From an uncultured Clostridia bacterium (GTDB lineage Bacteria; Bacillota; Clostridia; Christensenellales; Borkfalkiaceae), in NCBI GenBank assembly GCA_937915565.1, contig CALDMH010000044.1:1-5475 (forward strand): DNA of 5,475 nucleotides, read 5' to 3'. Made by a program: the position numbers and the translations under genes. Within the stretch, counting starts at the first letter, position 1; each line of letters opens with the position of its first letter. Shown here piece after piece: positions 1 to 3,838 of the stretch. Under the pieces are notes generated by a model. The model saw only the letters and a list, made by a program, of their open reading frames with translations. It was not told the DNA's origin and ran no database searches.

Positions 1-28
1 TAAATTTGCGTTTCAGTTTATTTATCAT
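1..28 (-). CDS. Start of a probable sensor histidine kinase (partial)
   Basis: The first nine codons of a gene that continues beyond the left edge read M-I-N-K-L-K-R-K-F. The ATG (complement of 26-28) lies inside the end of the response regulator gene and is out of frame with it, so the two genes overlap by 11 bases. A GGAGG (complement of 35-39) sits six bases upstream, within the regulator's last codons. A short, lysine/arginine-rich start is typical of membrane-bound sensor kinases just before their first transmembrane helix. OmpR-type regulators are very often followed by their cognate kinase with such an overlap, which implies translational coupling and a matched ratio of the two proteins. 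The kinase identity is inferred from position and N-terminal composition; none of its domains is visible here. Confidence 0.72.
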
Positions 29-695
29 TGCAAACCTCCATATAATATCCCGCGTTGCGCGAAGCTTTTATCTGAACGTTTGCGCCTATCGCGGAAAGCT
101 TTTTCCGAAGGTAGGAAATATAAACCCAAACCACGTTGATTTCGGCTTCGCTGTCAAAGCCCCAAATCTTTTCCATAATTTGTTCGGTGGATAAAACTCT
201 CTCGGGGTTATACATAAAGTATTCGAGCAACTGAAATTCTTTGTTGGTAAGTCGATAGCCTCCCGTCGGCGAGGATAACTCGAAAGTCGTTCTGTCAAGC
301 GATACGTTGCCGAGTTTAAGTTTTTTGTCCGTTTCCGTTTTTCCTCGGGTAATCGCTCGTATGCGAGCGAGAAGTTCTCTCGAATCGAACGGTTTCGGAA
401 GATAATCGTTAGCTCCGAGGTCGAGCCCGAGAACTCTGTCTTCTATTTCCGATTTCGCGGTGAGCATCAAAACCGGAGTATGATTTCCTTCCGCTCTCAT
501 CTTTTTCAAAACCGTCAGTCCGTCCGTCTTCGGCATCATTACGTCGAGAACCGCAACGTCGTAATTTCCCGATTCGATATAAGAAATCGCTTCCTCTCCG
601 TCATAAACCGCGTCGACGGAATAATTATTCTTTTCAAATATTTTAACGATGGCTTTTGAAAGTGCTTTTTCGTCTTCCGCAAGCAAAATGCGCAT
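18..695 (-). CDS. OmpR/PhoB-family two-component response regulator
   Basis: This 225-residue protein has the two-domain layout and usual length of OmpR-type transcription factors. The receiver domain (about residues 1-118) has the acidic pocket E7-D8, phospho-acceptor D51 in LDVMMP, switch T79 in LTAK and K101 in LPKPF. The winged-helix DNA-binding domain (about 127-222) has the typical LTNKEFQLLEYF start and the YISYLRKKL recognition-helix region. The terminal wing reads RNAGYY where RGVGY is common. It acts in the cytoplasm; phosphorylation by a partner kinase would change promoter binding. The start is fixed by AGGAGG eight bases upstream (complement of 704-709). It is followed with an 11-base overlap by what is probably its kinase and has its own promoter. 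The regulon and signal cannot be read from the sequence, so no gene symbol is given. Confidence 0.95.
   Translation of the reverse strand: MRILLAEDEKALSKAIVKIFEKNNYSVDAVYDGEEAISYIESGNYDVAVLDVMMPKTDGLTVLKKMRAEGNHTPVLMLTAKSEIEDRVLGLDLGANDYLPKPFDSRELLARIRAITRGKTETDKKLKLGNVSLDRTTFELSSPTGGYRLTNKEFQLLEYFMYNPERVLSTEQIMEKIWGFDSEAEINVVWVYISYLRKKLSAIGANVQIKASRNAGYYMEVCNDK
35..39 (-). promoter_or_regulatory. Ribosome binding site for the downstream partial gene
   Basis: GGAGG on the minus strand lies inside the last codons of the response regulator, six bases before the overlapping ATG. It decides the start of the partial downstream gene. The sequence GGAGGTTTGC also precedes the regulator's own start, so both genes of the pair carry nearly the same initiation context. 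Confidence 0.75.
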
Positions 696-785
696 ACCGC
701 AAACCTCCTGATTTTTAAAACAGCATACCGCCGATTCCTTAATTGTAGTTTAAAAAACGCAATTTTAAATCGATTTATCGTCGTA

Positions 786-814
786 ATTATATCACGTTTC
801 GTTAAATATATCAA
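786..814 (-). promoter_or_regulatory. Sigma-A-type promoter of the two-component operon
   Basis: On the minus strand, TTGATA (complement of 809-814) is followed after 17 bases by a perfect TATAAT (complement of 786-791). This gives an untranslated leader of roughly 85 bases before the response regulator ATG. The leader is A/T-rich and shows no riboswitch or attenuator that I can recognise. Confidence 0.7.
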
Positions 815-842
815 CTTAAAGAAAATTTTAAATTGGCGGACG

Positions 843-950
843 GTGGCTATTTTTGCCGCTTGTTTCGTTTTGTCGTACGTAATATGTGCCTTGGCGGCGG
901 GTAGTCCGGCGTTCTGGCACGCTTGGGGCCGGTTCGGTTACGGGCAATAA
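843..950 (+). CDS. Possible small hydrophobic or secreted peptide, or gene fragment
   Basis: A 35-codon frame starts with GTG and ends at TAA. It has a hydrophobic stretch (about residues 1-20) and an aromatic, small-residue tail ending FWHAWGRFGYGQ. The frame stays open upstream, where the bases would encode the basic stretch LKKILNWRT just before the hydrophobic part. That resembles a signal peptide or membrane anchor, but no ATG, GTG or TTG lies in that extension. No convincing ribosome site is correctly spaced from the GTG, and the response regulator promoter overlaps the extension. It could be a short exported peptide next to a two-component system, or the 3' remnant of a deleted membrane protein gene. 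I do not recognise a family; the call rests on composition only. Confidence 0.3.
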   Translation: MAIFAACFVLSYVICALAAGSPAFWHAWGRFGYGQ

Positions 951-967
951 ACACAACGGAAATAATT

Positions 968-1114
968 ATGAAAGCTTTAATAATTATAGCCGCAGTTATA
1001 CCGGGAATTGTCGGTATTTTTGCGATTCTTTTGCTTATCGTATGCCAGCCGAGAATAAACCGAACCTTGCCAAAACGTCGCAATTTCCGTGCTTTATGTC
1101 AAATCCTCGCTTGA
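968..1114 (+). CDS. Possible small membrane protein, C-terminus supplied by a repeat element
   Basis: A 48-codon frame starts at ATG 17 bases after the preceding short frame. Residues 2-25 form one strongly hydrophobic segment (KALIIIAAVIPG onward to LLLIV), as in a single transmembrane helix. From residue 26 (CQPRIN) the sequence is that of the left terminal inverted repeat of the 279-bp element, and it continues with a basic stretch (RTLPKRRNFR) until the stop. The original C-terminus has therefore probably been lost or replaced. The ribosome site is weak (CGGA, about nine bases upstream). It could be a truncated pseudogene, a genuine one-helix protein that tolerates the insertion, or chance. 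No family is recognised. Confidence 0.3.
   Translation: MKALIIIAAVIPGIVGIFAILLLIVCQPRINRTLPKRRNFRALCQILA
1042..1066 (+). repeat. Left terminal inverted repeat of copy 1
   Basis: It starts ATGCCAGCCGAG and ends CGAACC. It is the reverse complement of 1296-1320 except at one base (position 19). The related end of copy 2 (5239-5258) keeps the outer AGCCGAG and inner CGAACC blocks with a changed middle, 15 of 20 bases matching. Confidence 0.85.
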
Positions 1115-1134
1115 AGTACGTCAAGTACGTCTTC
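1113..1134 (+). repeat. Hairpin 1 of the element, with tandem AAGTACGTC
   Basis: GAAGTAC (1113-1119) pairs with GTA (1125-1127) and CTTC (1131-1134), leaving loop GTCAA (1120-1124) and a CGT bulge. The same bases form two direct copies of AAGTACGTC (1114-1122 and 1123-1131). The loop is complementary to the loop of the hairpin at 1231-1248. Confidence 0.6.
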
Positions 1135-1186
1135 GCTCGTCTTCACCAAAAATCATCAAAAATATCGGCGTTTTGGTTGCTTGCAA

Positions 1187-1292
1187 GTCCGACGGCGGGT
1201 TTTTAGGCTAAGACAAGGCACGCGAACGGGTTAATACTTGACGTATAAGCCGTGAGCGTAACGAAGTATTAGTCAAAAACACGCCGTCGGAC
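1187..1292 (+). repeat. Internal inverted repeat enclosing hairpin 2
   Basis: Arms 1187-1204 and 1275-1292 are complementary at 17 of 18 positions (GTCCGACGGCG, one mismatch, then GTTTTT on the plus strand). They enclose hairpin 2. Pairing of these arms crosses the hairpin 1-hairpin 2 loop contact, so an RNA from this strand would form a pseudoknot or alternate between states. Confidence 0.6.
1231..1248 (+). repeat. Hairpin 2 of the element
   Basis: TTAATAC (1231-1237) pairs with GTATAA (1243-1248) with one bulged A, leaving loop TTGAC (1238-1242). That loop is the exact complement of loop GTCAA in hairpin 1. An alternative pairing of TAATACTT (1232-1239) with AAGTATTA (1264-1271) is also perfect over eight bases. 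Confidence 0.55.
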
Positions 1293-1295
1293 CAC

Positions 1296-1320
1296 GGTTC
1301 GTTTTATTCTCGGCTGGCAT
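1296..1320 (-). repeat. Right terminal inverted repeat of copy 1
   Basis: It reads GGTTCG to GGCTGGCAT on the plus strand and pairs with 1042-1066 at 24 of 25 positions. The A/T-rich sequence just outside it (1321-1423) has no gene and leads into the fba promoter. Confidence 0.85.
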
Positions 1321-1423
1321 AATATATACGTTATTATATATGATTTCGGTTTTTTTGTAAACTTTTTTCCCGACAAACCCAAACGTTTTTATTAAAAAAA
1401 CACACCAAAACCCCTTCAATCGT

Positions 1424-1452
1424 TTGCCGTGCCGAAAAAAAAAGTGTATAAT
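1424..1452 (+). promoter_or_regulatory. Sigma-A-type promoter of fba
   Basis: TTGCCG (1424-1429), a 17-base spacer and a perfect TATAAT (1447-1452) lie 37 bases upstream of the fba ATG, which predicts a short leader of about 30 bases. The region between the repeat element (ending at 1320) and this promoter is A/T-rich and shows no other site I can support. Confidence 0.7.
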
Positions 1453-1489
1453 TAAGAAAATTAAAAAAATATTCTCACGGAGGACTAAT

Positions 1490-2437
1490 ATGCCAATCGT
1501 CAATTCTAAAAAAATGTTTGAAATGGCTTATAAGGGCGGTTATGCCATAGGCGCATTCAACGTAAACAACATGGAAACCATTCAGGGAATAGTCAATGCG
1601 GGTAAAGCCCAGAACGCTCCGCTTATTCTTCAAGTTTCTTCCGGCGCAAGAAAGTACGCTAACCCCAAGTATCTTAAACACCTCGTTCTTGCCGCGGAAG
1701 AAGATTCCGGCCTTCCCATCGTTTTGCACCTCGACCACGGCGATTGTTTCGACCTTTGCAAGAGCTGCATCGACAACGGCTTCACTTCCGTTATGATTGA
1801 CGCTTCCAAATACGAATTCGCGAAAAATATCGAAATGACGAAAGAAGTCGTAGCTTACGCGCACGACAGAAACGTTACCGTCGAAGCCGAACTCGGTAAA
1901 CTCGCCGGCATCGAAGACGACGTTAAGGTTCATTCCGACGACGCTATGTTCACCGACCCTGACGAGGTTTACGAATTCGCAACCAAAACCGGAATCGATT
2001 CGCTCGCCATCGCCATCGGAACTTCTCACGGCGCATATAAATTCAAACCCGGGCAGAAGCCGCAACTTCGTTTCGACATTCTCGAAGAAGTCGGCAAACG
2101 CCTCCCCGGCTTCCCCATCGTTTTGCACGGCGCGTCGTCCGTCCCGCAGGAATTTGTTAAAACCGTAAACGAATTCGGCGGAAAGATGCCCGACGCAATC
2201 GGTATTCCCGAAGAAATGCTCCGCAAAGCGGCAACTATGGCGGTTTGCAAAATCAACATCGATTCCGACCTTCGTATGGCTTGCACGGCGGCTATCCGTC
2301 AGCACCTTTTCGAGCATCCCGACCATTTCGACCCCAGACAGTATCTCGGCGACGCAAGAGCAAACGTTCAAAAAATCGTTGAACACAAGCTCGTCGACGT
2401 TCTCGGCTGCGCGGGCAAAGCGGACGAATGCAGATAA
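1490..2437 (+). CDS. fba: Class II fructose-1,6-bisphosphate aldolase
   Basis: This 315-residue zinc-dependent TIM-barrel enzyme reversibly splits fructose 1,6-bisphosphate into dihydroxyacetone phosphate and glyceraldehyde 3-phosphate in glycolysis and gluconeogenesis. Family hallmarks are visible: GAFNVNN near residue 21, HLDHG at 80-84 (catalytic D82, zinc ligand H83), EAELG at 132-136, GTSHG at 177-181 (H180), LHGASS at 212-217 (H213) and the substrate-binding NIDSD at 256-260. The length matches the roughly 310-residue class II group of Firmicutes. The start at 1490 is chosen because GGAGG (1479-1483) lies six bases upstream; an in-frame ATG at 1424 overlaps the promoter and would add a lysine-rich, non-homologous leader. 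The gene has its own promoter and terminator and appears monocistronic. A long open frame on the opposite strand is a codon-bias shadow. Confidence 0.97.
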   Translation: MPIVNSKKMFEMAYKGGYAIGAFNVNNMETIQGIVNAGKAQNAPLILQVSSGARKYANPKYLKHLVLAAEEDSGLPIVLHLDHGDCFDLCKSCIDNGFTSVMIDASKYEFAKNIEMTKEVVAYAHDRNVTVEAELGKLAGIEDDVKVHSDDAMFTDPDEVYEFATKTGIDSLAIAIGTSHGAYKFKPGQKPQLRFDILEEVGKRLPGFPIVLHGASSVPQEFVKTVNEFGGKMPDAIGIPEEMLRKAATMAVCKINIDSDLRMACTAAIRQHLFEHPDHFDPRQYLGDARANVQKIVEHKLVDVLGCAGKADECR

Positions 2438-2450
2438 AAAATCAACCAAT

Positions 2451-2480
2451 AAAAAAAAGCGTTGCAAAACGCTTTTTTTA
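2451..2480. terminator. Bidirectional Rho-independent terminator between fba and the ArsR gene
   Basis: GCGTT (2459-2463) pairs with AACGC (2468-2472) around loop GCAA. The stem is extended by flanking A and T runs (2452-2458 with 2473-2479). Each strand ends in at least seven T, so it can stop fba from the left and the convergent ArsR-family gene from the right. Confidence 0.85.
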
Positions 2481-2549
2481 TTGCCGTTTTATGTTTTTTG
2501 AGTAATCCATAAAAATTATTACAACTCGTTCGTGCGGGTTTTGAGCCGT

Positions 2550-2891
2550 TTATTTGCTTAAAAAATCCATTCCCTTAAAAATAATATCGTTGATTATATC
2601 GTCTTTTATTCCGTAATAAATGATTTTTCCTTCCCTCCTGACGCTCACCGCGCCCACCGAGCGAAGTATCCTTAACTGGTGACTGATTGTGGTTTGATTT
2701 ATGCCGACCGTTAAAGCAAGGTCCGTTACGCACATTTCCGAAATCGATAACGCGCATAGGATTTTCAGACGAGTTTTATCCGAAAAAAGCGAGAAAAACC
2801 CCACAAGGTCGTCTAAAACTTCTCCGCAGGGAATATAATCGCCTGCCATTTCAAAAGTCTTTTTATCCAACACAAGCGTTGCATAGCCCAT
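2550..2891 (-). CDS. ArsR/SmtB-family transcriptional repressor
   Basis: This 113-residue winged-helix protein has the usual length of the family. Residues 38-48 (DKTRLKILCAL) and 52-77 (E-M-C-V-T-D-L-A through ISHQLRILR) form the characteristic helix-turn-helix; RREGKIIYYGI at 85-95 is the beta wing. The metal-binding ELCVCD motif of helix alpha-3 is only partly kept: C54 is present but the second cysteine is T56. The C-terminal helix (DDIINDIIFKGMDFLSK) lacks the histidines of the alpha-5 zinc site. Other cysteines are C22 and C46. The ligand may therefore be a thiol-binding metal(loid), a redox or sulfur signal, or something else. GAGGTG lies about five bases before the ATG. It has a near-consensus promoter, a palindromic candidate operator in its leader, and a divergent small hydrophobic gene as neighbour. 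Confidence 0.93.
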   Translation of the reverse strand: MGYATLVLDKKTFEMAGDYIPCGEVLDDLVGFFSLFSDKTRLKILCALSISEMCVTDLALTVGINQTTISHQLRILRSVGAVSVRREGKIIYYGIKDDIINDIIFKGMDFLSK

Positions 2892-2900
2892 ATTTCACCT

Positions 2901-2915
2901 CATATTCCGAATGTG
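2901..2915. promoter_or_regulatory. Palindromic candidate operator for the ArsR-family protein
   Basis: CATATTCCGAATGTG is an inverted repeat in which six of seven base pairs match around a central C. It lies between the predicted transcription start and the ribosome site of the ArsR-family gene. Members of this family commonly repress themselves by binding such A/T-rich inverted repeats at or just after the promoter. Binding here is inferred. Confidence 0.5.
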
Positions 2916-2920
2916 ATTTA

Positions 2921-2949
2921 ATTATACTATGAGCAGGCAATTTAGTCAA
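2921..2949 (-). promoter_or_regulatory. Sigma-A-type promoter of the ArsR-family gene
   Basis: On the minus strand, TTGACT (complement of 2944-2949), a 17-base spacer and a perfect TATAAT (complement of 2921-2926) form a near-consensus promoter. The transcript would start about 25 bases before the ATG and include the palindrome at 2901-2915. Confidence 0.8.
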
Positions 2950-2974
2950 TGAAACATAAAATCGATTTTTGTCG

Positions 2975-2987
2975 CATAAGGTATAAT
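2975..2987 (+). promoter_or_regulatory. Candidate promoter -10 region of the small hydrophobic gene
   Basis: A TATAAT (2982-2987) lies 30 bases before the ATG at 3018, but nothing resembling TTGACA is found 16-18 bases upstream of it. The overlapping CATAAGGTA (2975-2983) fits the CATAnnnTA pattern of sporulation sigma factors, and this gene could be under such control. Both readings are tentative. Confidence 0.4.
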
Positions 2988-3017
2988 AAAAGAGAATATT
3001 GTTTTTTCGGAGGTAAT

Positions 3018-3176
3018 ATGAATTCCAACATTGTTCTTTTAGGTTTGTTATACCTGCTGTACGCACAAGGGTACGTAAATCTCACGCAAGTTCTTCTTCT
3101 TTTGGCTCTTCTTTCGACGACCGTTTGCCCTTACGGCACGACAACCACTAATCAAAGCACCGTATTTAACACGTAA
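3018..3176 (+). CDS. Small hydrophobic protein of unknown function
   Basis: This 52-residue protein starts at an ATG with GGAGG (3009-3013) four bases upstream, a ribosome site as strong as those of the housekeeping genes, which argues that it is translated. An upstream in-frame ATG at 2949 is less likely because it lies ahead of the putative -10 box and lacks a ribosome site. Residues 5-15 (IVLLGLLYLLY) and 22-33 (LTQVLLLLALLS) are hydrophobic, separated by AQGYVN. They could form a short helical hairpin or one broken membrane segment. The tail (34-52) is Thr-rich and polar, with CPYG at 37-40 and TTTTNQST. There are no lysine, arginine, aspartate or glutamate residues at all, which is unusual. 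It is divergent from the ArsR-family gene and could be its target. I recognise no family; a small spore or envelope protein is one guess. Confidence 0.7.
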   Translation: MNSNIVLLGLLYLLYAQGYVNLTQVLLLLALLSTTVCPYGTTTTNQSTVFNT

Positions 3177-3184
3177 AAGTGAGC

Positions 3185-3201
3185 CTATAAGTCGATTATC
3201 G
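3185..3201 (+). repeat. 17-bp exact repeat also found inside tilS
   Basis: CTATAAGTCGATTATCG occurs here and at 4096-4112 within the tilS coding region (where the minus strand encodes part of VDNRLIADF). The flanks are also alike: AAAAGT lies shortly before and TTTTA shortly after in both places. This copy is non-coding, between the small hydrophobic gene and the hpt terminator. It may be a decayed local duplication of tilS sequence. Confidence 0.6.
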
Positions 3202-3220
3202 GCCATTTTAAATTTTCATC

Positions 3221-3251
3221 AAAAAAACCGCCCGTTAAAACGAGCGGTTTT
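3221..3251 (-). terminator. Rho-independent terminator of the tilS-hpt operon
   Basis: An 11-bp stem (3224-3234 with 3241-3251) surrounds a six-base loop. On the minus strand the only non-Watson-Crick pair is a G-U wobble, and the stem runs into seven T; on the plus strand the same position is a C-A mismatch and only four T follow. It is therefore best suited to stop the minus-strand hpt transcript and may weakly stop the small gene on the plus strand. Confidence 0.85.
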
Positions 3252-3264
3252 AAATTGCAAGAAA

Positions 3265-3804
3265 TCATTGATAAATCTCTTTTTTCAAAACTCCTATGAA
3301 AGGAATGTTTCTGTAAAGTCCGTCATAATCGAGGCCGTAACCGACGACGAATTCGTTGGCAACCTGAAAACCTGTGTAATCTATATGAACGGGAACTTCT
3401 CTTCTCGAAGGCTTATCCAAAAGAGCGCAAACTTTAATCGACTTCGGCGAGCGGGTTGCGAAAAGTTTCAAAAGACAGTTCATAGAAAATCCGCTGTCCA
3501 CGATGTCCTCGACGATGATAACGTCTTTTCCGCCGATTTTTCCGTCAATATCCTTAATTATCTTAACTTCTCCGGAAGAATTCACACCTGCGCCGTAACT
3601 CGAAATCGACATAAAATCGACTGTGAGCGGCAAATCGATTTGCCTTACCAAATCGGTGTAAAACATCACGCTACCCTTCAAAACTCCCACAACGACGGGG
3701 TTTTTGCCGGCGTAATCCTTTTCGATTTGTTTAGCAAGCTCCGCAACTCTGTTTTTTATCTGTTCTTCGGTGATAAGCGTCTTCTCCAAAACTTCGTTGT
3801 ACAT
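3265..3804 (-). CDS. hpt: Hypoxanthine phosphoribosyltransferase
   Basis: This 179-residue cytoplasmic enzyme of purine salvage joins hypoxanthine (and usually guanine) to PRPP to give IMP or GMP. The type I phosphoribosyltransferase signature EDIVDSG is at 99-105, with Ser where Thr is more usual. GVLKGS at 40-45 supplies the PRPP pyrophosphate loop, SISSYG at 66-71 is the flexible catalytic loop, DKPSRR is at 130-135, and VANEFVVGYGLDYDGLYRNIPFIGVL spans 148-173 in two segments that bind the base and complete the fold. The length is normal for bacterial HPRT. A GAGAGG (complement of 3816-3821) lies 11 bases upstream, slightly far. It follows tilS by 34 bases in the same direction and ends at a terminator, so the two form an operon. 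The ftsH gene often found next in Firmicutes is absent. Confidence 0.96.
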   Translation of the reverse strand: MYNEVLEKTLITEEQIKNRVAELAKQIEKDYAGKNPVVVGVLKGSVMFYTDLVRQIDLPLTVDFMSISSYGAGVNSSGEVKIIKDIDGKIGGKDVIIVEDIVDSGFSMNCLLKLFATRSPKSIKVCALLDKPSRREVPVHIDYTGFQVANEFVVGYGLDYDGLYRNIPFIGVLKKEIYQ

Positions 3805-3838
3805 CTTTTTATTGACCTCTCTTTATCTTTCGTGAAAA

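Larger units (their letters stand above)
1042..1320. mobile_element. 279-bp MITE-like element with terminal inverted repeats (copy 1)
   Basis: The ends are 25-bp inverted repeats (1042-1066 and 1296-1320) that match at 24 of 25 positions. The interior encodes no credible protein. It contains a hairpin at 1113-1134, a second hairpin at 1231-1248 and a further inverted repeat (1187-1204 with 1275-1292, 17 of 18 matching). A diverged second copy is present at the right edge of the window, in the same orientation. Size, inverted ends, lack of coding capacity and repetition resemble miniature inverted-repeat elements that are mobilised in trans. No target-site duplication is obvious: the left flank reads CTTATCGT and the right flank AATATATA. 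It may instead be a structured intergenic repeat or RNA. The family is not one I can name. Confidence 0.7.

Noticed and set aside
886..920. Possible hairpin GTGCC/GGCAC within the short frame at 843-950
   Set aside because: Only five outer pairs are convincing, with a long, poorly paired interior and no T-run, so neither a terminator nor a known regulatory RNA is supported.
1114..1131. Tandem AAGTACGTC pair as a start of a CRISPR or satellite array
   Set aside because: There are only two units with no spacers, and they form the arms and loop of hairpin 1, conserved in the second element copy.
886..1206. A plus-strand frame of 106 codons with a GTG start running through element copy 1
   Set aside because: Most of it is the repeat element. 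The copy 2 equivalent (ending near 5388) shares only the repeat-derived LKYxKYVFA stretch, as expected from DNA-level repeat conservation rather than protein selection, and no ribosome site is present.
1475..2467. A 330-codon open frame on the minus strand opposite fba
   Set aside because: It is fully antisense to a well-conserved aldolase gene, has low-complexity Phe/Val/Asp-rich content, no ribosome site and no recognisable motif. It reflects codon bias of fba.
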